64,000 nt of DNA from Taeniopygia guttata (taxonomy: Eukaryota; Chordata; Aves; Passeriformes; Estrildidae). The position numbers and the translations under genes are program-made. Shown in pieces: positions 52,211 through 64,000 of this stretch. A model generated the notes under the pieces. The model saw only the letters and a program-made list of their open reading frames with translations. It was not told the DNA's origin and made no database searches. The DNA lies in the NCBI RefSeq assembly GCF_048771995.1, contig NC_133026.1, positions 100,595,001-100,659,000 on the forward strand. Direction: 5' to 3'. Position 1 is the first letter of the stretch, and each line of letters opens with the position of its first letter.

Positions 52211-54545
52211 CCAGTTTACAAATCAAATACATCCTTTTTTTGAAAAAAAAATTGCAATCACAACTTTCTATTCAAATTGTGACACAAAACAATTCTTAGA
52301 TACTTTTTAGCAAGAACTGTTGTTTTTTTCCTGTTTGTCTAGCTCTTGCTTAGTTATACTATCCCAGATTTATAATAGCAAATACTACTGTACTGAACTT
52401 GAAACTAATTAATTCAATCCCATTTCCTTAGGTCATTTCTCTAAACCCATTCTCCAAGTATCCCCTTGGTTAACCCAATCACTCCTTTACTTTCCTTCCT
52501 CCAATCACAGCTACAGTTCTACAGACTTACTAATTGGAAAGTAATGGCAGAGATCTCTCAGGCACAAATCACAGTTATTACAGAGTTTTTGACTACAAAA
52601 AGGAAGAATTTAAGCAAAAAACAAATGAAGAAAAATTAATAAGAAGGAAGATAAGAAACTTATTGATAGCTGGCCTGTTTGAACAACCCACACTCCTGAC
52701 ATATGTCTGATAACATGGATTATGACATGCTGGGTAGAAAAAGAATATATTAAATACTCAATAATAAGTGCCATTTACAGAGACAACAGAGGTGGAAAAT
52801 CTATCCATCTGCAGATGGAATAAGAAAAGAAAAATCTTATCTCCAGATTACAATGAATAAAAGGTTTTTTCCCCTAAATGTCTTGCACATTCTAATCCTG
52901 AAGCAGTAAAAATCAGAAAATTTGACCTCATAATCTGTTGTCAATATGACCACTCAAGCACAGAGGAAACCCAGGGAACTGATGGACAAAGGTATTTTGT
53001 CCCTGAGACAAGTGTTCTAGCACATAGCTGAACATGGAAAAACAGCAGAAGTAAATGAACCAGCTGAAATATCTGGACCATGTCAAAGACAGATACAGAA
53101 GCCCTAAAAGGATCTTTTTGGTTTTAATCATAGCTCAGCTAACTTTAGAGCTGTTGCTCTCAGCCGTGTCAGAAAAACTTGAGACACTTACTGTGCAAAA
53201 GCCTGGGATCCCATGACTCTGAATAGGGTCTTTCTCAAACATGGTCACTTGACAAGAGTTTTCTGTACAGGACAGGGAATGCCCAAAGCTAAAAGCAAAA
53301 GTGAGGCCCTGTCAGCAGTTTTAAACTAGACTAATGATACATGAGATCACTCTTTGGTTCCTCCTTGTCCATATTCAAGATCCTCTTGAAACTGTTCCCC
53401 TGTGCAGAGGATTTAAGACATCTTTGCCTATGCTACCAGTGCTTATACTCTGGCATCTCTCTAAGTGTTAAAGTTAACATTTCTCTCTCCTCCATCCATT
53501 TAAGAGTTGTAAAAGCTTTCTGATTACTATTGCCTTTCCAATTTTGGTCGAAGAGTGGGTTCAAAGTGGGGGGAATATTAAAGGAACGTACAAGAGGACA
53601 CACAGATCTCCTGGCTACACAGATAACAGTCCCTCAGGGTTGATGAGTGCTTTCTGAGCTGTGTCATACTCAACTTCATTGATATCAGCAGGAAGTCTGC
53701 TGAAGGATGTAATCTCCAAGGCTCCACAAACAATGCCTTCCTATTCACTCTTTGTTTTGTTTATCATATAAGGTTTGCACAGAATTAGAGGGTTGTTAGG
53801 CCTCGATAAGTATATGTCTGCATATGGATTATTATAGGAATACTTAATGTTGTGAGCCTTTCTAAGTCCCATCCTAAGACCAGAATTCACATATCTATTC
53901 ATGGTTTCTGCACCAGAGCAGGATTCTTCTGCTTTGAGATTCTGTGGTTATTTGCCATTTTGTTCTATTTGCCATCTAATTCAAAACAAGGCATACTAAG
54001 TCTACAATTTTGGAAAATACCAGACAGAAAACTCTGTCTATAAGAAAAGAGAAATATTAATTTTTATAATTAAAAGCCTTTTTTATCCACGGTTTTAAAA
54101 TACCCTTTGGAGTCAACACAGACATCAAAGGCACAGAAGAAATAGGAAAACTGAGGGTATAGAGTAAGATGGGTTTACCAAGAGTTGAACTTTTCAGAAT
54201 AATAGGTTTTCATACAAGATAAATGAACCAGTTTTTCTATATCTGGACTTCATTAAAGTTCTTTCTACAGTGTCATATGGGAAAAGACTATGATGCAGAA
54301 AACGGGAATTGAATTCAACAATTGTAAGATGGTAACAAAGTAATGACAGAGAAGGATGTGCTGACAGTAAAACAATTGGTCTGAGGGGGGAGGTTTCCTT
54401 GGAGTTCCTCAAGAAACTATATATTTTTGCTTATGCCCCGACTTAAAAATCATAATCAGAATCAAGAGAACAGAGTGTCACCAAGTGGGTTACCTACAAA
54501 CCGACTTGTACACCACCTGCAATGTACATATTTCAATAGGTATCG
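52211..54545. other. Unique DNA, no gene seen
   Basis: No gene or clear transposable element recognised. Short overlapping open frames only. Confidence 0.55.
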
Positions 54546-54910
54546 TGTCCTGGCGTGCTGCTGGAAGCTGCCGCTGGCAGTACAGGCAGGTCCACTGGAT
54601 GCCCACCCCTGAAGGTGATGGCACTTTTTTGGGATTGGGGTAAGGTGGCCTGGGGTCCCAGGGGTCCATCTGGCCCTCTGAGCAGCCGCTGCCGTGGGTG
54701 TCCGGATAGCGCTGGGCTGTTGGGCTCAGCCTGTCTGGGTCCCTCAGCTCAGCTCCCAGCCGTGGGCAAACTTAGCGAGCGCCTCTGGAATGATTTCAGC
54801 TCTTTATAAGTTCAGCTCTTAGTGATTTAGCTCTGTGCTCGCAAGTGCCTCTGGCAGACGCATAGGGAGAGAGATAGAGAGAAGGCTGTATGCAGTTCCA
54901 CAGCAGTGTT

Positions 54911-54916
54911 CTTATT
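54911..54916 (-). promoter_or_regulatory. Candidate (variant) polyadenylation signal of the minus-sense LTR
   Basis: AATAAG on the minus strand, one base from AATAAA, about 65 bases downstream of the TATA box as in an LTR R region. Confidence 0.4.
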
Positions 54917-54975
54917 TTCAGCTCCTGTGAAGGAGTGCAGGGACAGAGCTCTGCCAAACAAAGCAGAAATGGGGG

Positions 54976-54983
54976 TTTATATA
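54976..54983 (-). promoter_or_regulatory. TATA box of the minus-sense LTR
   Basis: TATATAAA on the minus strand in the expected U3 position relative to the AATAAG signal. Confidence 0.5.
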
Positions 54984-55165
54984 GGGTACAGGGTGTTGGA
55001 AATTGTCCAGTAGCCAGGGTTGGGGAGAATACGACCTATAGCCTGACAGAGAGATAACAAGGGTCTGAATGTGGAAGAGGGACTTCTTGGGTCCAGTCAT
55101 CATGACTAGGCATTTCTTAGACGAGTGACTGCCGGGGAGGTCTTGCAGTGCCTCTGCCTGCTACA

Positions 55166-57127
55166 CTGGGGGACAAGGGGAAGGAATTTCTTAGTTTTTC
55201 TCTGTCTGGACATTGAGAAGAACCAGATGACCTTGAGGCATGGAGCTCTGGAAATCAGTCGGCATTCAGCAGTGCCAAACATAAGGTCAGGGAGCTAGAA
55301 ATCGCCAAGATTTTTTTGTCGTAGTCTGGGATTTCACTAGTTTGATGAGGAGCAGGAAAAACAATGAGTTAATCAGTAACAGGAAGAGCAAGAACCACAC
55401 CTATGATGTCACTGTATAAGAAAAATGTGGTCCTGATATATATGGAGACAAAATTATTTTCCTATTCAACAGGATTTCATTATAAAACGCTTCAATGAAA
55501 CCACCTCTGTAATATCATACAGATCCAGTCATGCATGAAAACACAAACTGGAACAGGTGTGGATTCCTAAAATGGATGAAGCTAAACCAATTTGACTTAT
55601 ACACCCTACAAAAAGGAGGTTGAAAGCAGATATAATGCTATCTGTAACAAAGAGACGGGAATACCAAATGCATATACTGATAAAAGTTGCTTACACTGCC
55701 AGACAAGATCAGCATAACAGCAAAAGGTATAAGCAATCTCTAATACATCTTAGCTGTAAATTAGAACTATTTTTCTAAAACAGAGAAACAGTACCCTGCC
55801 CATAAGCCCAAAGTTGTTAATAGTTGATCACAAGAGGGAACAGACATAGAAAGTCTATTCTAGTCCAGTACTTTTCTATTACTCCTAATAAATAGGCATC
55901 CTCACCACTGAGAAAATACTAAACCCAGCATGTTATAAAGCTGGCAAATTAGATGGGGTAAGCTGCCAAACTGAGGCCTACCTTAGGCCAAATTAATAGG
56001 TACAGAATTGATTTTTCTTATGTGGTACTGTTTGTGTAAGGGAGACCTGTAATCTGTAAAGCTGGTTTTCTGCATTTCATGCCAATCATTTTTCTTAAGA
56101 CCTGCAGGCTCAACTATATAATCACTAATCTTTCAAACTTCAGCCAGAATTACATACATACTAGGTCAGCCACCTGAATTAATTTTTTTTAAAATCCACA
56201 AGACATTAATTCAGCATGATCAAGACTTTCTCTGTGAAGCCCCAGTGCTAGTGTCTGCTGGGAGGAATTTTCCACTTTTTTATTTCAGTTTGAATAAATA
56301 AATTTGAAATGCATTCTATAGTGCCCAATGGTAAGATATTACTATTTGAAAAAAGAAAAATCATGAAGCAATTGAATTCCACAGCACTTTAGATGAAGCC
56401 ACATGAGTTCACACTGTATTCTGGACTAAAATTTGTATTAAAAGACAATTGTACCCAGAAGTTGAAATGTGGAAAAAGTTAAGTGTTTTGTAATAGGGGG
56501 TTATTCCCAGAAACAATTATGCTACTCTGGTGATCTACTAATTTAAACAACTTCACTCCTCTTTAGGCAGTCTCCATTTGTTTATTTATAGATAATTCAT
56601 TTATTAATATTTTTTCCACCAACTGAAAGACATCTTCCCTATAGAATGAGAGTAGTGTGCAATGCAAGAATAGGATAGACTGAACATGGCAAAATGTATG
56701 TTTTCCAAGAGTAAAAGTTAATTTGTTGCAAATGTTTTTTTATCCAACAAAGGCCAGAAGGAATCACTATAAAGCTCCTTAGGAGACTTCACTCCTACAA
56801 AGAAACACACGGGTCAAAAATGAACTCCTATACCAGGGTCCATTAGAGAACTTGGAGAGTGCAGCCATGTTATGCCCACAAAACATGGACATCTGGCATC
56901 CAAGAGAGATGACAGCTCATGGAGAGTAATGCACCATGTCCCTTTTGTGGTGTTTGTGGAGCACATGGCAACACACTCCATGGCGTACATGGTGCTTCTG
57001 ACAGTGAAGTCTGGGGCAGGGAAACAGCTACTCCCACAGAAGGAAAGATTGTAAACAAGATGGAAAGTTTGGATATGAGTAGAGAGGAACCACCTATTGC
57101 AGCCTTTTGAGAAAGACAGAGAGGCTC
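55166..57127. other. Unique DNA, possibly LTR-related at its left end; no gene seen
   Basis: The first ~150 bases may still belong to the neighbouring LTR-like element. The rest is AT-rich with no recognisable gene. Confidence 0.5.
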
Positions 57128-57392
57128 TGTAATGACAGGACTAGGGATAATGTTTTTAAACTACAAGTAGGTAGAATCACATGCAATGTAAGGAAGAAAT
57201 TCTTTATTATGAGGGTGTTGAGATCCTGAAACTGCTCGCTCAGAGAAGTTGTGGATGTCCCATCACTGGAAGTGTTCAAGGAACAACCTCGAACATCCTG
57301 ATCAAGTGAAAGGTGTTCCTTCCCACAGCAAGGAGGTTGGACTGGATGATCTTTAAAGGGCCCTTCCAACACCAGCATTCTGTGATTCTCTT
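57128..57392 (+). mobile_element. CR1 LINE, 3' end fragment
   Basis: The block runs from GACAGGACTAGGG through GTAAGGAAGAAATTCTTTA, GAGAAGTTGTGGATG, GGAAGTGTTCAAGG and GGACTGGATGATCTTTAAAG to an eroded ATTCTGTGATTCTC end. These are, in order, the terminal ORF2 codons and 3' UTR of a CR1 element in plus orientation. Internal deletions and frame breaks make the coding part non-functional. Confidence 0.93.
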
Positions 57393-58483
57393 TTTCTGTA
57401 GGTGTTCAACCAAGACTTTCAGGTTTCAAAACCAAGAAGATGCATACCCTTACACAGATTATATCAGAAAATCAACTTTTTCTTACTGTAAAGGATGCTT
57501 AATGACTCTAAAAGCCTAGAAAAATTAATCCAGAAAGTGAATCTTACTGTAAGTTGCTTCCATGTTGTTTGTTTTTACAGTTAGAGCAGGGGTGTTTTCC
57601 TGCCTTTTTTCTGAATTTGAATGCAAAAAAAGTTTCAGCCGAATCCCACTAGTTTTACTGCTGCTTGGTTCTGTAAAACTTTCCTATTGAATAAAGAGTT
57701 CTAAGTTTATCATATAAAAAAGAATGCCACTACAATCCTAGTGAAACACTCCATCAGCAAATATGAAGATCTCATACTGTCCACAGAGCTCACACATCCT
57801 ATTAACCCTGTAAATTAGGGAGTCAGGTGAGAACATTTCTGTAGAAAGAATTCCTTTCTGAGGTCTCTGCCAAAAAACCCTGAGAAAAGTCAAACTAAAG
57901 TTTATCTTTACATTTTCCCATGGGGCTTTTTTTGTCAAGTAAAACACAGTGCATGGAGAAGTACTGTGTTTGAACTAGCTGTAGATAAACCACCCAGTGG
58001 ATTTTGAGCAGGGATCAAAATCCACCGGCTTAGAGACAATTATAGATGCCTAATCAAAGTCACCCAAACCTGTATTCAAAAATCCTTCAGATTCACCTCA
58101 GATCCGAGGTTTCCATGGTCAAAAGTCACAACTTTTGTCCTCTTCAAGGCTTTGACCCATTTTATAATTGAACCCAGCTTTTAACTTTCTTACACCTTGG
58201 TCAGCTCAGATGGAAAAGTAGGTAGGAAAATACTTCAGTTGAAACCAGATGCTCCAGCTAAGCCATATTCCATAGAAAAATAAGGGTACATACACTTTCC
58301 TTAAAACAATCACCACAGTCAATAAAATGTGCTGTGGGGGAATACAAATACAATCCCTCACAGAATATAAATAATAGATTATGATTTGTTAAACAAAAAG
58401 AAACAACACAAACAAGACACATACAAAAATATTAGGTTCCACAGAACAAAGTTAGCCCTTAAGTCTGGATATTGCAAATGTGC

Positions 58484-58521
<38 letters not shown>

Positions 58522-59859
58522 CTTTCTTTACTCACTTGGAATTCAGTGTAATGAGTGGTATGCATAAATAAAAGAAACTCTTGATATATATATTTCCATA
58601 GTGTGAAAGGGGGTGTTTTCCATGCATTGTAAATTTAATATTAGATTTATTCTGCCTTTCCTAGCTGACAGATTCACCAAGAAATAAAGGACAAATAGCA
58701 GGAAAATAAATTGCATTGCACCTATTCTGTAATGTTCAGAGCACAGCCTGATATATCAAACACAGTGTTAATGTTCCTGTACACATCATTTTTTCTCACT
58801 AGTTTAAAGCACTCAGATTACATTTTTTCCCTGTTTATTTCATCTCCACATAGGTTTGTGCATCCTTGGCACAGAGGTCATTTTCACACATGTCAAAGAA
58901 GTCTCTGAGGTACCAAATAAACAGACTCTTCTTAGTGTAGTCTATATTTTATCCAGGTCCATGGAAAAAGCAAAACCAAATAAAGATTATGTTTTAAGGG
59001 AGTCCACATGTCTGGGAAAATTCTTTGGGGTTTTTTGGGGAAAAAACCATTTTTTTTCCAAAAAGATGGCAAATCAAGGCAAGATGCTACTTTTTAATCA
59101 TCACAGGGTATGCAAACAGTGAAATAAGAAACAGTAACTGGTTTTAATTTTCTAGAGGGGTATGGTTTTTTTCTGTTTCTTTAGTAAGTTCCTGCAGCAA
59201 ACAACACAGTGAATATCAGAAATTGCAAGTTTGTCCTGCAAGACTTAAATCTCCTCTCAAGTCCTGCATTTTTCAGCTAATATTTCAGCACTGTCTTCAT
59301 TTCCAATCTTTACTTCTGTTAAAGCCTAAGGAGAAGAAAAATAAAAACTTCATGGTATGTATCCACAAATAACACTTGCAGGATTGCAATCCTCAGTGCT
59401 TGGTCCAGCAAGGCTGCTCGTCAATACAACAAAAATAGGAAAATTACAGTAAGGTCCATGCACACCCCATCTAATAGCAATGGTGAATGAAGACTAAAAA
59501 GTGGAAAAATATGGTTTACTTTACACACATAGAAATTCAGCAGCTTCCTTTGAATATTGTGATTCTCGTGTCATCCATAGAGCTTCCTGTTAGCAGTCCT
59601 GGAAAGTCACTACATTTTAATGGTGGGGAACTTCCCTTGCACACAACCACATGTAAATTGGTAAAAAATTATTCCAAATTATATAATTAAGGAGGCATAG
59701 AAATAAACCAAATGTTCTGGGAAGACTCCATGCAGCTTTTATAGAAGGAAGTCACATCACTATGCTGATGCAGCTCCTGGAAGGATTCAACAAGTGTGGA
59801 ACAGAGGAGATCAAATAGATCTGCTCATTTTGAATGTTGAGAAAGTGTCTCACCAGAGG
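57393..59859. other. Unique DNA with a (TG)n microsatellite, no gene seen
   Basis: No gene recognised. The only clear feature is the TG repeat at 58491. Confidence 0.55.
58485..58519. repeat. (TA)n(TG)14 microsatellite
   Basis: A short TA run passes into about fourteen uninterrupted TG units (58491-58519). It is long and pure enough to be length-variable in a population. Confidence 0.95.
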
Positions 59860-60575
59860 CAGAATGGCAAATGAAGTTCAGTGTAAATAAATTTGTATGC
59901 ACTAAACAAATCCTTACTTATACTTCACTGTTGCCCCTTAGAGATAAGATCTTAGGATCACACAAGATAATTCCATTTACCTGACTGCCCCATAGCCATC
60001 AAAAAAGCAAATCAAATGCCAGAGTTTGTCAGGTAAGGAGTAGACATCAAAGCAATTGCATTAGCCTATGTGTACTTACCTGCTGAATATGGTTTTCATC
60101 CCACCATCACAAAATGGACACACAAAAGGGCTAGACATCACAAAATGGCTAGAAAAGGCACACAAAAAGACAAATAATGGTGACAAAAATAAAGAAGCAA
60201 CTTCTCTAAAAAAATTTCTTTGAAAGACTAGGACTCTTCACTTAGTGAACGGGAAAGAAGATATGAGCAAAGACTTCAATATACCAAATGATTGAGGAAA
60301 TAAAAGCATCAAAAGAAGTTTCCAGGTGGTAATGTCAAAGTAAATAAAGTAAGGCTATATTTCAAAGTATCATATTTGTAAAATGGGAAATCGTTGGCAG
60401 ACAGCATTGTGGATGTCAAAATTCACCTTGTTAAAAGATATAATTTGACTAATTCATAGAAAGAAAATCTTTCATGAGCTGTCAGATGTCAAGACACCCA
60501 TTTCTAGCTCAGAAAACCACTGAACTACATCTCACTGAAGCCTGAAGAGCACACCAGGGAAGTGTCACCACTAGC
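59860..60575 (+). mobile_element. Ancient CR1 LINE (CR1-L3 / CR1_Mam-like) remnant
   Basis: Scattered blocks in the right order match the old amniote CR1 group. TGGCAAATGAAGTTCAGTGT gives WQMKFSV (family: WQMKFNV). TTAGAGATAAGATCTTAGGA corresponds to the ERDLG block. GTCAAAAAAGCAAAT-type sequence follows at about 60000. GAAAGACTAGGACTCTTCAC gives ERLGLFT. CATTGTGGATGTCAAAA and a CACTGAAGCCTGAAGAGCAC-type 3' UTR complete the series. Many indels and stops show it is far older than the other CR1 copies here. An internal duplication is listed separately. Confidence 0.75.
60104..60170. repeat. Imperfect ~35-bp duplication inside the ancient CR1
   Basis: CATCACAAAATGG recurs about 32 bases apart (60105 and about 60137). 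Each copy is followed by ACACAAAA- and GGCTAGA-type words in shuffled order. This suggests a local duplication after insertion. Confidence 0.6.
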
Positions 60576-63500
60576 TGCCCCGTGGGGAGTAGTGAGGAAT
60601 GGCTGTACCACTCCTATGCGTGGGGAGACTCCCATGGGTCTGCATCCACAGCCAATCCGTAAATGTTAGATTGCCTCATTCCTCCATACATGACATTAGG
60701 GAATGCGGAGGTTTGAGACCCTGCTCTGTCACCAGATGTTTGCAATGCAAACATCTTCGTCAGTGGGAAGAGCATGGCTTTTTTGCTGCCTTTGGTAGGG
60801 CGCAGCTCTCCCACCTTTGACTATTTTGTTTTATTGTTCTGTGCATCTCTCCATGGACTTTTTTCCATGGGACTGTGCTGACAGAAACAAAAATGCATTC
60901 ATTTCACTGACACTTCCCAAGGGAAAGCATGTCCTACACATCATCACTTTTAGCAGCTTTCTATGTGAAGGGGTGATGAGATGGCTCCCCAGAGAACATA
61001 TGCGTGTGTCCCCTCAGTAGCTGTTTTCCCTCCTGCCGAGGACAACTTGTTGGAATTGCACACACAAACCCAAGGACTTTTTTTACTCCACCTACGCACT
61101 GCCAGGAGGTATTTCAGACTTTCAACATGCTGTTTCCAGGGTGACCATTGGTCTCAAATTTCAAACATTGCCAGAGCTACATATCCTCTTGCTATTCTCT
61201 CCTCCCTCTGGAAACAGACATCTGCAAGCCCAATTTTGCCATAAGGAGACTCCACACTACAGATACCAGTGGGACTCTAACAAGCCCATTACCTAATGCC
61301 TGGGGGCTCCTCTTGGTCCCATATCTTATACTGTATGTGCACACCAAGGAACTATAAAACACTACCAATCCAATGTGCCTTGGGTAATTGAGTCCTCAAC
61401 ATTACATTTCTTCTCATCCTCAAAAAACCTTACAAGTAAGGGGTTAGGTCTCATTCAGGGCATCTGGGTTTTGTGGGGAGGGTTCTTCCAGCCTAAGCAG
61501 ATGTGTGGTGGCTATAACCCTTTTTTGGCTGCTTCCCACACCACTGCTTTTCAGGGAACCTAAAGAGACTGCAAAGAGCCTGTAAGGGAAAACCAGAATT
61601 CATTGCATATGCACTTGAATGACAGGCAACTGGCACCCAACCAATTTTATGGGGGCTCCAGAGGAGAGAAAGGAAGCAAACAGGACAAATGGGCACAATC
61701 ATACCACGTGCAGTGATGTCTGTACATGTCCCACTGCCCCTCCAAATGGGGAGCCTGCAGCTCAGGCGCGGTATTTCCAGGAAGAGCAAGCCCACAGTGA
61801 GTCAGTGCTTCAACCTCCTGCCAAGCATCCCAGAGATTGTACAGCCTCCAGCTCCTGCTCCCCACCGAGAGCAGGGCAGGATCAGCTATTTGAGAAATCT
61901 GTGTCTGGGAAACGGGGACAAAATCAAGACCCAAATGAAGTTCTTTTATGAGGTCAATAAACACAAATCCCCAGTAGCGCATATAACTCTAAACATCAGC
62001 GTCCTGAAAAGGTCTACCTCAACCACTTAGTTAAGGACACAAACTCAAGAAGTCCTGCTAATGCAAAATACTATGCTGAATCCCACCCTACAGACTCTGG
62101 AGAGACAAAAGGCAGCCTTTTTTATGATTCCCTTTTGAACTCACTGCATTATTTCTGGCCTGTACATTAAAACAGATGTCTCATTGATTTCCCAGTCACA
62201 AAGAAATCATTATTTTCTTGTCTTGTGAGGATGTTTCTTCAGATGAACAGCTTCCACTTCAAACAGGATCTTTACCTCATGGAATAACTTTTCCCAAACT
62301 GAGTTTAAAATATCTATTTGCAAACTAAAGCCAGCCTCATTGTATTTCTTAAGCAAGGGGTGAGCACAAATGTTTTTTGCAAAATTGTACAAAATGTCAC
62401 TGCCACTTGGCATTTTTGTCCCATAAAGCACTGATCACGATGGAACATAACAGGTACCTAATTAAGGAGCATTTACTTATCCTTATTTTAAATCTCATTA
62501 TCAACCCTGAAAGAGTAAACTCCAAAAACCTCAATGTTTCACTTCAATCACCTCTCCTTCATAAATGAGGGGAAGTTTAAAGCACTTTAAATGTTCTCAA
62601 ACTACTTTTGTAGAGTTTGCTAATTCTGTAATCCCTGGAAAAGCATTAAAGGAAAGGGAAGGAAAGCACAGAAGTATATAAATAACATTTTCTACTTTAA
62701 AAGAAAAATGCCCTGTGCTGAGGTAAAGGAAAACTGGGGAAATACCTTTGTGATTTACTGGAATTCAAGAAGGGAAAAATTTTATATACCATTTGGGGTT
62801 TTGGTTTAGAGAGGGGCACAATAATAGAAGGACTAGCTTGGCCTTTTCCAAGGCCTTTTCCACAGTCCTTGGCCACACAAATCCTTTGTCTCACTTGAAC
62901 TCACTATAAAAGTGAAATAAACCTCTCCCATGAGCTACTTAGTTAAACAGAGTCTGGTGGTGGGGAAACACTTGATTTTAACGTGGCTCTTGATTTAGCC
63001 TGGAGAATAATAATGCCAGCAGACCTTTTTTCTCAAGAGATTACATCAACAAAAAAAAAGGAGGCGGTGATACATCTTACAATGAATGTGGCATGAATAA
63101 CTACATGCACCAATTAATTTCACAGGCTGTTTCTACCTGACCAGAGCACACCTGAGCATCTGCTTCTTAAGAATATGCTTGCAGTAGCTGTTTGCCTGTC
63201 AAGCAGTACTTGAAAGGCCTCATACAAAGGACTAAAAGTATAGTCACAAAGTCACTACTTTAAATCAGCAACAAGCTCTCATTATAAATTTAATTTAGTA
63301 GAACATCCAGGTTTATGATTTAAGAAAAATGTAAATATGAGCATTGGAAATGCCAAAATTTAATTTCTAAATGGCACTCTCACATAAATTGTTCATCTTT
63401 GTCACAGCTATAGCTAATCCCTGCTTCTGCTTCTCAGGTAACATTGTGTAATATAAAATATAGAGTGGTCTTGGGGACTGGGATTCCTCATGGTAAACTC

Positions 63501-63929
63501 TGGAGTTCCTGCCACTCTATGCTATTCTACATTGTACTGGTGACCACTCTGTTTACATACCTGTAAACAGACCAGCAAAACAGGGACATTACCAAACAGA
63601 ACAAAAGCAAAATTCAAGGTCAGAACCACAAGTTTTTCTGCCCTGGAAATTTGAATCTCAAAAATTTCCCTAGCGAAAAAAAATTATTCACCTCAAGCAT
63701 TTTTTGACACTTACAATTTGTTGCAAAAATTATTTTCAAACAGAAAGCATTTTTAAAAAGAAAATGCCAGCCATATATATATGTCAAAAATAGAGAAAAT
63801 AAACATTTTGTTCCATGACAATTCCTTTAGCAGCAAGGGCAGAACATGCCTCCTTTTGTTTTGCTCTGTCTTATCAAAAGGCTTCATGGGTTCTGGTGAA
63901 GTAGCATAGCACTGTTCCTGCTCTTTATG
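60576..63929. other. Unique DNA, no gene seen
   Basis: No gene recognised. It holds the palindrome at 60734-60756 and a pair of CCATGG sites at 60851 and 60865. Mutually overlapping open frames of about 110 codons on both strands at 61.6-62.0 kb resemble no family. Confidence 0.55.
60734..60756. repeat. Perfect 11-bp inverted repeat with 1-nt centre
   Basis: AGATGTTTGCA and TGCAAACATCT are exact reverse complements around a single A. The arms contain TGTTTGC and GCAAACA, the forkhead (FOX) core in both orientations, with a C/EBP- or POU-like TGCAA centre. It could be a bipartite protein-binding site, but only the sequence symmetry is observed. Confidence 0.9.
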
Positions 63930-64000
63930 TAGAATCATAAAATATTCTGAGCTGGAGGGGACCCACAAGGATCATCAAGTGAGAGTATGGCACTCCAGCT
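63930..64000 (-). mobile_element. CR1 LINE, 3' end, running off the window
   Basis: AGAATCATAAAATATTCTGA followed by GCTGGAGGGGACCCACAAGG and ATCATCAAGTG is the reverse complement of a common avian CR1 3' terminus. The rest of the copy lies beyond base 64000. Confidence 0.92.

Larger units (their letters stand above)
54546..55165 (-). mobile_element. LTR-like endogenous retrovirus fragment, minus sense
   Basis: Read on the minus strand, the block begins TGTAGCAGGCAGAGGC (right edge 55165). It has a TATATAAA box (plus 54976-54983) and about 65 bases later an AATAAG variant polyadenylation signal (plus 54911-54916). A pyrimidine-rich U5-like run follows, then GC-rich sequence down to a possible end ..GCCAGGACA at 54546. 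The higher GC and CpG content differs from the AT-rich flanks. No target-site duplication, primer-binding site or internal gene is seen. The left edge is uncertain, and similar sequence may continue to about 55320. Confidence 0.55.

Noticed and set aside
55166..55190. Primer-binding site or polypurine tract next to the minus-sense LTR
   Set aside because: The purine-rich side (TGGGGGACAAGGGG) is on the wrong strand for a polypurine tract of a minus-sense LTR, and it does not continue as a tRNA complement that I can recognise.
60851..60870. Paired CCATGG sites around a T-rich spacer
   Set aside because: Short self-complementary hexamers are common; no further symmetry or context.
61619..62030. 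Three overlapping open frames of 110-113 codons on both strands
   Set aside because: Mutual overlap in different frames shows shadowing from base composition; none resembles a known protein.
1..64000. CRISPR array, prophage, biosynthetic or defence gene cluster
   Set aside because: No regularly spaced repeats, no long dense coding frames and no operon layout. Repeats and composition are those of vertebrate non-coding DNA.

Overview
The window looks like AT-rich, non-coding vertebrate DNA from a bird. The best evidence is a set of CR1 (chicken repeat 1) LINE copies in both orientations. Their 3' ends carry the family's typical tails, for example the inverted form of 'GGTCCCTTCCAACC..ATTCTATG'. 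There are also two LTRs of avian endogenous-retrovirus type. No complete protein-coding gene, rRNA, functional tRNA, CRISPR array or bacterial-type operon can be supported. Almost all open frames are 60-190 codons long, overlap one another on both strands, and match no family I recognise. The window is therefore most likely intergenic or deep intronic.

Layout. 1-16480 is unique AT-rich DNA with poly-A/T tracts (5029, 8598, 10116) and short perfect inverted repeats (5405, 6606). A CR1 tail lies at 16486, next to a 33-base A tract at 16856. 17-22.8 kb is unique, with a 12-bp-arm palindrome at 19844 and an isolated tRNA T-arm/B-box-like hairpin at 19284. A well-preserved reverse-strand CR1 3' end (22866-23475) still encodes the C-terminal part of its ORF2 protein with only one nonsense codon. 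A 10-bp perfect hairpin follows at 23658.

The only stretch that looks like a real host exon is 25494-25633. It has a splice-acceptor-like start, an ATG 7 bases in, a hydrophobic signal-peptide-like N-terminus, and a phase-1 GT donor. It is followed by the longest open frame in the window (26065-26631), which lies in a locally GC-richer patch. I cannot name the gene, and it may be chance.

27-38 kb is mostly unique, with low-complexity tracts, a CR1 tail at 29639 and a diverged triple repeat at 35527. A forward solo LTR (38131-38532) has 7-bp terminal inverted repeats, a TATA box and a polyadenylation signal. 39-52 kb is unique, including a strikingly G-poor patch at 49380-49860. A probable very old reverse-strand CR1 lies near 52030-52210, and a reverse-strand LTR-like element at about 54546-55165. 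CR1 copies follow at 57128 (+) and 59860-60575 (+, ancient CR1-L3/CR1_Mam-like), and one at 63930 (-) runs off the end. A 23-nt near-perfect palindrome with paired forkhead-like half sites lies at 60734.

There is no gene system to describe here. The window records several ages of retrotransposition in otherwise unremarkable DNA, plus one candidate exon worth testing.
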